DNA of 53,490 nt from Ruminococcus sp. (GTDB lineage: Bacteria; Bacillota; Clostridia; Oscillospirales; Ruminococcaceae): positions 1 through 53,490 of the forward strand of contig JAILFN010000068.1 of NCBI GenBank assembly GCA_024697545.1. The letters run 5' to 3'. Under the pieces are notes generated by a model. It had not been told where the DNA came from, searched no databases, and worked only from the letters and a program-made list of their open reading frames with translations. A program made the position numbers and the translations under genes. This document shows, piece by piece, positions 8,784 to 16,208 of the stretch (position 1 is the stretch's first letter; every line of letters starts with the position of its first letter).

Positions 8784-10406
8784 TCAGTTCTCCCCATCGT
8801 TGAAATAGCTGTCTGTCAGGAATTCTATATTGCGGCAGACGCGGGCTTCCTCCCTGAATGCCCTGAACATAGCCCTGATCTCCTCGTTCAGGGCGTCCCA
8901 GTCGCCGCCTGTGTTGAGCGAGGGCAGCATGGGGTCTGCGTAGCTTTCGTTGTATATGTTCTTAAAGCCGTCAAAGCCCGCAATGGCAGCGCCCTCAACG
9001 CCGAGGTGTTCGAGCAGTCTCAGGCAGCAGATCACCGCGTTGTCGAAGTATTTCCAGCCGCGCTTTATCACATGGTCGTATGCCACCTTGTGATCCTTTT
9101 CGGCGTTGTACCCGCTTATGTTGGAGAGGATTATCCTCTCAGCCGAATCAAACTTTTCGGGCTGAGCCTTTGAAGCGTATTCGTATCTTGCGGGGTTGAC
9201 AAAGAAGGCGTAGTCGTAGTCATATTCCCCGAGCAGTGCGTTCACCGCGATGACGATGCAGTTGTTATCGCGGATGTATCCCTTTATCTTATCGGCACAC
9301 TCGACGGAGCGTCTTCCGGGGGCTATGAGAGCTATCTTTCTGCCGCGCAGCTTTGCGCTCAGCTCTTCGCAGACTGCGGCATCGTCTACATATCTGCTCT
9401 GATTTTCAAGATACTTGCTCTCGAGCAGGTCGTAGTCGTATTTGAGCCTGTCGGCGGGCGGCAGCGATTCTATTATCTTTCGCATATCCTTAGCGCCCGT
9501 GCGGTGGTTGTCGAGAAGATATGCTATGTTGTTGACATGGCAGCAGTAAAGTCCCGCGATGAAGTAGGAGGTGCTGTATCCCCACTTGAAGCGCTCGATG
9601 AAATATACCATGTAGGTGTCGATGGCGTCCATGATGGCATCGAGGTCGTAGTGGCAGCCCTGCTTGCGGTTGAGGTAGCTTGCGGCAAGCTCGGTGGTGG
9701 TGTTGCCCGCGCCGCGTCCCATACCGCAAAGGCTTGAATCCACAACTATCCCGCGCTCGCCCTTGACGAGCAGCCTTACGAAATGCTGCGTCAGCGAGAA
9801 GGAGAGCTGCTGGTTGTTGTGGGAATGGAAGCCAAGCTTTATCCCGGGGGCTAAGTGCTTGTCAAGGATATTGATGATCCTTTCAAGGTCTTCCTCGTAC
9901 ATAGCGCCGAAGGTGTCTACGACCGACAGACATTCGGGAGATACTTCCGACATATCCTTTGCAAGCTCGATCAGTTCTTCATCGCTGTAGGCTAAGGTGT
10001 TGGCTGCCTGGAAGTATACCTTGTAGCCCTTTTCCCTTATCTTCATGCCGACTTCTATGCCCTCGCGGTGTCTGCCGTGGGGGAAGACCACCCTTACAGC
10101 GTCGATGCTTTTCCCGTCGCAGGGAGGCAGGTAGGAAAGATCGTATCTGTCCCAGTCGATCATCACGACGTAAACTTTGTTGGGGTCTTTGCGGTCAAGA
10201 TAGTTCAGAAGGTCGGAAGGCACATGATAAAAGGCGCTGCCTTCCTTGTGCTCGCTGTTTTTGAGCCAGCCGCACTCTATGATATCCACGCGGGCGTCCG
10301 AAAGCTTTTCGATAAGACCGCGTATGGCGGCAGAGCCGAAGTTTGAATCGACGATGTAACAGCCGTCACGCAGGGTGCAGTCGAGCAGTTGTATATTTGC
10401 AGACAA
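8784..10406 (-). CDS. HMGL/pyruvate-aldolase-like protein fused to a second C-terminal domain
   Basis: About 540 residues. Residues 1-300 form a DRE-TIM metallolyase barrel: LLDCTLRDGCY at the start, the divalent-metal HSHNNQQ near residue 195, and GMGRGAGN. This family includes 4-hydroxy-2-oxovalerate aldolase and isopropylmalate-type enzymes. Residues about 330-541 are an extra alpha/beta domain (KIALIAPGRRSVECADKI, IVIAVNALL, AAIAGFDGF) that resembles DUF115/MAF-type nucleotide-sugar or MptE-like folds; I am not sure of that match. It is the first gene of the operon and lies six bases before the ThDP gene, suggesting the two act in sequence on pyruvate-derived carbon. Start: GGGAG directly abuts an ATG at 10415 but is eight bases from the TTG at 10406, which I prefer. 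Confidence 0.75.
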   Translation of the reverse strand: MSANIQLLDCTLRDGCYIVDSNFGSAAIRGLIEKLSDARVDIIECGWLKNSEHKEGSAFYHVPSDLLNYLDRKDPNKVYVVMIDWDRYDLSYLPPCDGKSIDAVRVVFPHGRHREGIEVGMKIREKGYKVYFQAANTLAYSDEELIELAKDMSEVSPECLSVVDTFGAMYEEDLERIINILDKHLAPGIKLGFHSHNNQQLSFSLTQHFVRLLVKGERGIVVDSSLCGMGRGAGNTTTELAASYLNRKQGCHYDLDAIMDAIDTYMVYFIERFKWGYSTSYFIAGLYCCHVNNIAYLLDNHRTGAKDMRKIIESLPPADRLKYDYDLLESKYLENQSRYVDDAAVCEELSAKLRGRKIALIAPGRRSVECADKIKGYIRDNNCIVIAVNALLGEYDYDYAFFVNPARYEYASKAQPEKFDSAERIILSNISGYNAEKDHKVAYDHVIKRGWKYFDNAVICCLRLLEHLGVEGAAIAGFDGFKNIYNESYADPMLPSLNTGGDWDALNEEIRAMFRAFREEARVCRNIEFLTDSYFNDGEN

Positions 10407-10491
10407 AGAGATCATCTCCCATTATATCATTTCAGTAAAGCATACTGTTGTTTATGTATTTTGCAGTAATTGCATAGCTGCATACTATTAT

Positions 10492-10520
10492 ATTATAGCA
10501 CATGATACGATATATGTCAA
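10492..10520 (-). promoter_or_regulatory. Consensus sigma-A promoter of the glycan operon
   Basis: On the minus strand TTGACA, 17 bases, TATAAT: a perfect consensus at optimal spacing. It leaves a leader of roughly 75 bases before the aldolase start and faces away from the promoter at 10670. Confidence 0.85.
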
Positions 10521-10669
10521 TGCAAAACCTTATTCCGTCAGGCTTTTTCGCAAAAAAGCGAAAAGGCTTGTGCGCTGTGCGGGGCTTTTGGCGGGCGGCA
10601 GGGAGCGGGCTTTGTTTATTATGAAAATGTAAACAATTATCCGCTTTAACGATTTTATGCTTTAGGGTA

Positions 10670-10698
10670 TTGACGTATTGCAGTAAATATGGTAAAAT
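10670..10698 (+). promoter_or_regulatory. Sigma-A promoter of the single-domain aldolase paralogue
   Basis: TTGACG, 17 bases, TAAAAT, about 70 bases before the ATG at 10768. It is divergent from the glycan operon promoter about 150 bases away. The bases between the two (10521-10669) hold no gene; the middle part (10545-10615) is GC-rich and unremarkable. Confidence 0.75.
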
Positions 10699-10767
10699 GA
10701 TAAATATCCGCAGGGCGGCATTTGAAAAAGCCTGCGGACAAGACCGATAGTGGAAAGGGAAATGATT

Positions 10768-11742
10768 ATGAAAGAAATATCAAAGCTCATGAATTACAGA
10801 GACAGCATAAAGGTGGTAGACGCAACGCTGCGCGACGGCGGTCTGGTAAATGATTTTTTCTTCGACGATGAATTTGTCCGTGCGCTTTACCTTGCAAACA
10901 TCAAAGCGGGCGTTGACTATATGGAGTTCGGATACAAGGGCGACAAGGAAATGTTTGACCCGCAGAAGTTCGGCAAGTGGAAGTTCTGTGACGAGGACGC
11001 CCTCAGAGCGGTAGTCGGCGACAACGACACCGATCTCAAGATAGCAGTCATGGCTGACGTAGGCAGATGCAGCTACAAGAAGGATATCCGTCCGCGGGAG
11101 GAAAGCGTCATCGACCTTATCCGCGTGGCGACCTACCTCAACCAGATGCCCACTGCCGTTGATATGATAGAGGACGCAAAGAACAAGGGCTATGAGGTAA
11201 GCTGCAACATAATGGCGATCTCCGCGGCGCAGGAAGCGGACGTTAAGACCGCTCTCGATATACTCGGAAAGTCGCCCGTTGACGTTATCTACATAGTAGA
11301 CAGCTTCGGTGCGCTCTATCCCGAACAGATGCAGAGAGTGGCAGCGCTCTACGTTGAATTTGCCGAGAAGTACGGCAAGAAGATAGGCATTCACGCCCAC
11401 AACAACCAGCAGCTCGCATTCGCGAACACCATTGAGGCTGTCGGCGACGGCGTTGACTGGCTCGATGCCACCTACGGTGCTATGGGCAGAGGTGCGGGCA
11501 ACTGCGCTATGGAGCTGCTGCTCGGCTTCTTAAAGAACCCCAAGTACAACGTATATCCCGTGATACAGTTCATCGAGCAGCATATAAACAAGCTGCACGA
11601 TGAGGGCGTGGTATGGGGTTACGACCTGCAATACCTCATGACGGGTCTGCTCAACCAGCACCCGAGGACGGCTATTGCTTTCACAAAGGACAAAAGACGC
11701 GACTACGCGGAATTTTACAAAGAGATCGTGGCGAACGACTGA
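10768..11742 (+). CDS. HMGL-like aldolase, single-domain paralogue
   Basis: 324 residues. A DRE-TIM metallolyase barrel: VVDATLRDGGLVND at residues 17-30, metal-ligand HAHNNQQLAF near residue 210, GAMGRGAGNCAMELLL near 240. It shares the TLRDG, HxHNNQQ and GRGAGN blocks with the first domain of the divergent fused protein, so the two are paralogues, but it lacks the extra C-terminal domain. The family uses a divalent metal to form or cleave a carbon-carbon bond next to a keto acid; the substrate here is unknown. Start: AAGGG lies eight bases before the ATG at 10768; a GTG at 10750 is too far from any site. It has its own promoter and terminator. Confidence 0.85.
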   Translation: MKEISKLMNYRDSIKVVDATLRDGGLVNDFFFDDEFVRALYLANIKAGVDYMEFGYKGDKEMFDPQKFGKWKFCDEDALRAVVGDNDTDLKIAVMADVGRCSYKKDIRPREESVIDLIRVATYLNQMPTAVDMIEDAKNKGYEVSCNIMAISAAQEADVKTALDILGKSPVDVIYIVDSFGALYPEQMQRVAALYVEFAEKYGKKIGIHAHNNQQLAFANTIEAVGDGVDWLDATYGAMGRGAGNCAMELLLGFLKNPKYNVYPVIQFIEQHINKLHDEGVVWGYDLQYLMTGLLNQHPRTAIAFTKDKRRDYAEFYKEIVAND

Positions 11743-11750
11743 GCGCCTTA

Positions 11751-11782
11751 CGGCTGTACCTTCAGAAGGCGCAGCCGTTTTT
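11751..11782 (+). terminator. Terminator after the aldolase paralogue
   Basis: Two nested stems, CGGCTG/CAGCCG enclosing CCTTC/GAAGG, followed by five T. Confidence 0.8.
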
Positions 11783-11798
11783 ATTAATAATTAATGTA

Positions 11799-11827
11799 TT
11801 GCATTATCGGCGGATATGTGTTATAAT
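11799..11827 (+). promoter_or_regulatory. Sigma-A promoter of the lipoprotein pair
   Basis: TTGCAT, 17 bases, TATAAT. About 70 bases upstream of the first lipoprotein ATG. Confidence 0.75.
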
Positions 11828-11898
11828 AATACTCGAGACCGCGCTGTTTACGGCTCGGTATATCAGTGCTTATGATAACTCGTCTAAGGAGGATAAAC

Positions 11899-12846
11899 AT
11901 GAAAAGAGCATTAGCATTTCTGGCTGCACTTACGATGCTTGCTGCGGCAGGCTGCAGTGATGCCAAGAATGATAAGTCGGGTAAGAACGGCAAACAGGAC
12001 AGCAAAGCTTCGGCTGCGTCTTCGCAGGAGGATGCTTCGCAAAGCAACGCTTCCGCAGGCGATGAAGCCATTACCGACGGCATGATAAATGATACTAACT
12101 GCCTCATCTACGGCGGCAATGTCGAAGACGATAACGATCCTTACGACAGGGCGGTGCTTTACAAGATGGCGGAGCTTGCCGTCAAGCAGTACGGCGCTGT
12201 CGTGCAGAAGGACAGGCAGACCTACTTTGATACCATGAACATCGAAGGCATACTGAGCGACGATGGTGCTGTCAGACTTTATGAAGCACTTGACGGAGAG
12301 ATAGAGAACGTCGGCGAGTGTGAGCTCGGTGTTTATTATTACGCCATGATGGCGATACGCGATATAAAGGGCACCGAGGTCGAAAAGCTTCAGGAGATAC
12401 TGGCGGATGACGGCGCGGAGAAGTGCCGTGAGACCGTCGCGGGGCTGGTAAAGGATCTGAAGCCCGATGACGTTCCATCGCTTTTTGAGGAGTATTCACC
12501 TTTCCACGTTGTATACGGAGAGGATGCTTCGGAATATGTGCCCGAGGAATTCACAAAGGATCCCTCAGCTTTTGAGATAAAGCCCGATGACAGCACGATC
12601 TTCGGCATAGATATAAGCCAGTACATATCGAGCGATTACGGCGACTTTGCGACCATAAACGTCGTGGTATCTCATGGAGACTGGCAGTATGCCTTTGACG
12701 AGTGCATGGTATGGATGACCGAGGATCAGTCTTCGATGTTTATCGGAGATATCCACATAAGCGATAATGAAGTCAAGGGAATGACCATAGACGAGATAAG
12801 GGAGAAGCAGTACGAGGAAGCGACAGGAGCGACCGCGGCGGAATGA
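11899..12846 (+). CDS. Lipoprotein of unknown function, paralogue of the next gene
   Basis: 315 residues. A lipoprotein signal peptide MKRALAFLAALTMLAAAGC puts the lipid Cys at residue 19, followed by a Lys/Ser/Asp-rich linker of about 35 residues. The mature domain begins with DGMINDTNCLIYGG and is rich in acidic residues; it has VLYKMAELAVKQYGAVV and YFDTMNI helices and ends with a VKGMTIDEIREKQYEE helix. I recognise no domain. The next gene repeats the same architecture nearly block by block, so the pair arose by tandem duplication. Start: AAGGAGG eight bases before the ATG at 11899. Being extracytoplasmic and beside glycosidases, it may be a surface-binding or sensing protein, but nothing proves this. 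Confidence 0.85.
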   Translation: MKRALAFLAALTMLAAAGCSDAKNDKSGKNGKQDSKASAASSQEDASQSNASAGDEAITDGMINDTNCLIYGGNVEDDNDPYDRAVLYKMAELAVKQYGAVVQKDRQTYFDTMNIEGILSDDGAVRLYEALDGEIENVGECELGVYYYAMMAIRDIKGTEVEKLQEILADDGAEKCRETVAGLVKDLKPDDVPSLFEEYSPFHVVYGEDASEYVPEEFTKDPSAFEIKPDDSTIFGIDISQYISSDYGDFATINVVVSHGDWQYAFDECMVWMTEDQSSMFIGDIHISDNEVKGMTIDEIREKQYEEATGATAAE

Positions 12847-12872
12847 CCTGTCGGAAAGGGGAACAAAACGGA

Positions 12873-14195
12873 ATGAAAAGAGTGATCGCATTTCTGGCTG
12901 CACTTGCCATGACGGCGGCTGTCGGCTGCGGTGAAGTCGAAAAGGATGAGCCGTCCGCTAAAATGGGGATCGAGACATCTGCTTCGGAAAAGACTTCGGA
13001 AGTCGCGGAAGACGGCGGAGAGAGTGCTTCCGATGGCATGGTGAACGACAGCAACTGCATAATACAATCTGAATATCAGGACGAAGAGAACGATGCTTAC
13101 GACAATGAAGTTCTCTACAAGATGATGGAGCTTGCAGTAAAGCAGTACAACGCCATCATAGATCGGGATAAGCAGGCGTATTTTGATACGCTGAATATCC
13201 GCTCCCTGCTTTCGGACAAGGGCTCTGAACGGCTGTATAAACAATTTGTCTATTCGGACGACAGCATTGGCGAATGTGAGCTTGAAGTATACTTTCGGGC
13301 TTTATTGTCATTGTACGATCTGGACAGCGATGAGCTCACGGGTATTGAAGACACTATGTGTAACAGCGGGCTGACGGCAGATGAGGCTGCGGCAAAGTGC
13401 CGCGAAAGGATGAGTGCGGCGGCAAACGAGCTGACAGCCGATGATGCCGCCAGGCTTTATGGTGCAGATACTCCGTTCGGTGTGCTTTTCGGGGAGGACA
13501 CAGCGGAACTGCCGAAAGGTTTTTCCGACGATCCTTCCGCTTTCAGGATAGTTCCCGACAGCAGCACGATGTTCTGCATAGAGCCGGACGAATACAGGAG
13601 CAACGAATACGGCAGCTTTGCCGAGCTGGATCTCGTTGTCGCTCAGGGCGACTGGGAGTATGTCCTTAACGAGTGCCTTGTCTGGATAAACGGCGATCAG
13701 ACCTCCGTTTACATCGGCAATATCCATATAGACGAGAACGAGGTCAAGGGAATGACCATCGACGAGATAAGGGAGGAGGTGTCGTCTGACGATAACATCA
13801 ACGCTGCCAATCTCCGCGCAAAGGTCGCATATAATGCCGTTGCCGAGTATGTCGCAGACGAGATGGTAAAGGGCAGGTCGCTGGAAGAGATCATCGACGA
13901 TGATGATTTCCTGCTTGCTGCGGACAAAGGTATTCAACTTGAGAGAGACAATACCCAAACGACTTTGCTGGGCAGAGGAGATATGGTGCTTTCCGAGCTG
14001 TACGACTACGGTGAACTTCCTGCGGGCAGGGTATTCGTCGGCTTTTACGAGGAAAACGGCAAGAAAACATTCTTTACTCAGTTCAACGGCGATTCTGCAT
14101 TCATCGGGCAGTACCCGAAGCCCCCGACAAAGGATAACTGGGACATGGTAGCCTTGGGTGAGTTCTTCCAAGGCGGGTACTTCGGCGATGATTGA
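12873..14195 (+). CDS. Lipoprotein paralogue with extra C-terminal domain
   Basis: 440 residues. Lipoprotein signal peptide MKRVIAFLAALAMTAAVGC (Cys 19), acidic linker, then a domain colinear with the previous gene: DGMVNDSNCIIQ, VLYKMMELAVKQYNAII, YFDTLNI, VKGMTIDEIREE. After this point it continues for about 130 residues beyond its paralogue: helices (LRAKVAYNAVAEYVADEM) and a beta-rich end containing FFTQFNGDSAFIGQYPKPPT, which resembles the tail of several ruminococcal pilin-like or pseudopilin-like secreted proteins. Start: AAAGGGG upstream of the ATG at 12873, just 26 bases after the previous stop, so the two are co-transcribed. Function unknown. Confidence 0.85.
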   Translation: MKRVIAFLAALAMTAAVGCGEVEKDEPSAKMGIETSASEKTSEVAEDGGESASDGMVNDSNCIIQSEYQDEENDAYDNEVLYKMMELAVKQYNAIIDRDKQAYFDTLNIRSLLSDKGSERLYKQFVYSDDSIGECELEVYFRALLSLYDLDSDELTGIEDTMCNSGLTADEAAAKCRERMSAAANELTADDAARLYGADTPFGVLFGEDTAELPKGFSDDPSAFRIVPDSSTMFCIEPDEYRSNEYGSFAELDLVVAQGDWEYVLNECLVWINGDQTSVYIGNIHIDENEVKGMTIDEIREEVSSDDNINAANLRAKVAYNAVAEYVADEMVKGRSLEEIIDDDDFLLAADKGIQLERDNTQTTLLGRGDMVLSELYDYGELPAGRVFVGFYEENGKKTFFTQFNGDSAFIGQYPKPPTKDNWDMVALGEFFQGGYFGDD

Positions 14196-14269
14196 GCACA
14201 GCTGAAAGCGCGCCCGTTATCGCAGGAACACATTTGCAAAAGATAGAATAATACCGAAAAGAGGTGGTC

Positions 14270-16048
14270 ATGATGAAGCTGAAAAGATCCGTGCTGTTCT
14301 GCGTATCGGCAGCGGCTCTGATGTCCTGTGCTCTGACGGCGAGCGCTGCCGAAGGCAATACCGTTAACATAACGGTCGATACCGCAAAGGACAGAAAGCC
14401 CATTTCCCCTTACATCTACGGAGTCAATGCCGAGCTGATGGAGAGGGAGGTCGCCTGCAAGTCGGTGCGGGCGGGCGGCAACCGCTATTCTGCCTACAAC
14501 TGGGAGACCAACGCTTCAAACGCAGGCTCCGACTGGAAGAATATCTCCGACGGGTATTTTCAGCAGTCGGTGTCCCCCGATATGAAGGACGTTCCCGGCT
14601 GTGCGGCGCTGCACCTTTCGGACGTTTGCAAGCAAAAGGGGGCGTATCCCCTCATGACGCTGGAGCTTGCAGGCTATGTGGCGGGGGATATGGACGGCGA
14701 GGTCACAAAGGAGGAGAAAGCACCCTCCGACAGATGGGACAAGGTGGAGCTCGTAAAGGGCTCGGAGTTTTCCCTTGCCCCCGATACCGATGACAAGACG
14801 GTGTACATGGACGAGTTCGTCAATTACCTGACCGAGACCCTCGGGGATTCGCAGAACGGCGGGATCAGGGGCTATTCCCTCGATAACGAGCCCTCGCTCT
14901 GGAGCGGCACACATTCGCTTGTACACCCCGAACAGACGACCTGCAAAGAGATCATAGAAAAGAGCGTGACTATGGCGAAGGCTGTCAAGGAGATCGACCC
15001 GAATGCCGAGGTGTTCGGTCCCGCGCTTTACGGCTTCAATGCCTTTGTCAGCTTTCAGAACGCGCCCGACTGGAATGAAGTGAGGTACACAGACCCCGAC
15101 TATCGCTGGTTCATCGACTACTACCTCGGCGAGATGAAAAAGGCTGAGGAGGAATGCGGGCAGAGACTCCTTGATGTGCTTGATATCCACTACTACACCG
15201 AAGCCAAAGGTGCCTGCGGCGAGCGCTCATGCAGCCATTTCAGCGACGAAGCCTGCGTGGCGGCGCGTCTGAACTCGACCCGCACTCTCTGGGACGGCAG
15301 CTACACCGAGGACAGCTGGATAGCGGGCTCTGAGTTCCTTCCGCTGCTGCCGAGCATACGCGATTCGATAGACCGCTTCTACCCCGATACAAAGCTTGCG
15401 ATAACCGAGTACGACTTCGGTGCGCCATATGACATAAGCGGCGGCATTGCCGAAGCGGACGCACTCGGCGTGTTCGCGCAGAACGAAGTGTATTTCGCGA
15501 GCCTGTTCACCTTTGACGCAGACTACCAGATGGCGGCGATAAACCTTTACACCAACTATGACGGGCAGGGGAGCGGCTTCGGCGATACGCTGGTATCCTG
15601 TGAGAGCGATGATATCGGGACTTCTACCGCATATGCCGCGGTAAACGGCAGCAGCGATGATCTTATAACGCTCGTTGTGACCAACAAGTCATTCAGGGAC
15701 AAGACTACCACGAAGATAAAGCTCGGCAGTGAGTACGGTTATGCGAAGCTTTACGGGCTGAGCAGCATGGCAGCTCAGGTGTTTGAGATGGGCGACAGCG
15801 AGAACGGCGCGGTCACGCTTTCGGGTGATACCATCACTTACGAGATGGAGCCCGAGACGGTATCGCTCATCGTGATCGGCAGGGACAAGGATCCCGTCCG
15901 AGCTGATTCGGGAGCTGAGGCTTCGGACAGCGGCAGCACCGAACGGCAGATACCTTTCGCAGCCAAAGCGGCAGCGGCGGCAGCTTTCGTCATCGGCGCT
16001 GCCCTTGCGGTATTACGCAGAGCAGGTCTGAAAAAGAAAAAGGGCTGA
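14270..16048 (+). CDS. Glycoside hydrolase family 44 endoglucanase/xyloglucanase, membrane anchored
   Basis: 592 residues. Signal peptide to about residue 27 (LMSCALTASAA). The GH44 catalytic domain starts with ISPYIYGVN and the family signature RAGGNRYSAYNWE and SNAGSDW. The predicted acid/base Glu is residue 207 in SLDNEPSLW; the nucleophile Glu is residue 380 in ITEYDFG. A beta-sandwich accessory domain follows to about 540. Unlike most family members it has no CBM or dockerin but ends in an Ala-rich helix (residues about 560-583) and RRAGLKKKKG, a stop-transfer anchor, so it should stay on the cell. GH44 enzymes cut beta-1,4-glucan and xyloglucan. GAGGTGG precedes the ATG at 14270. It is 74 bases after the lipoprotein pair and probably shares their transcript. 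Confidence 0.9.
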   Translation: MMKLKRSVLFCVSAAALMSCALTASAAEGNTVNITVDTAKDRKPISPYIYGVNAELMEREVACKSVRAGGNRYSAYNWETNASNAGSDWKNISDGYFQQSVSPDMKDVPGCAALHLSDVCKQKGAYPLMTLELAGYVAGDMDGEVTKEEKAPSDRWDKVELVKGSEFSLAPDTDDKTVYMDEFVNYLTETLGDSQNGGIRGYSLDNEPSLWSGTHSLVHPEQTTCKEIIEKSVTMAKAVKEIDPNAEVFGPALYGFNAFVSFQNAPDWNEVRYTDPDYRWFIDYYLGEMKKAEEECGQRLLDVLDIHYYTEAKGACGERSCSHFSDEACVAARLNSTRTLWDGSYTEDSWIAGSEFLPLLPSIRDSIDRFYPDTKLAITEYDFGAPYDISGGIAEADALGVFAQNEVYFASLFTFDADYQMAAINLYTNYDGQGSGFGDTLVSCESDDIGTSTAYAAVNGSSDDLITLVVTNKSFRDKTTTKIKLGSEYGYAKLYGLSSMAAQVFEMGDSENGAVTLSGDTITYEMEPETVSLIVIGRDKDPVRADSGAEASDSGSTERQIPFAAKAAAAAAFVIGAALAVLRRAGLKKKKG

Positions 16049-16054
16049 CACAGC

Positions 16055-16083
16055 AAAGCGGCAGGAAGGTCTGCCGCTTTTTT
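16055..16083 (+). terminator. Terminator after GH44
   Basis: Ten-base stem AAAGCGGCAG/CTGCCGCTTT with a six-base loop and a run of six T. Confidence 0.9.
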
Positions 16084-16140
16084 GCACCCTGTTCGGGCGC
16101 GGGCTGAGTTAAAAAGTTGTGATAGGATAAAAACAAAGTA

Positions 16141-16169
16141 TTGCAAAAGCCGCGTTATTGTGGTATAAT
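16141..16169 (+). promoter_or_regulatory. Sigma-A promoter of the alpha-galactosidase
   Basis: TTGCAA, 17 bases, TATAAT, 40 bases before the ATG at 16209. Confidence 0.8.
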
Positions 16170-16208
16170 TACCTTATTGGAATAATATGAGATACGGAGG
16201 GACCTACC

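Noticed and set aside
13308-14171. Minus-strand frame of 287 codons opposite the second lipoprotein
   Set aside because: The plus-strand protein has a signal peptide and a colinear paralogue; the antisense frame has neither.
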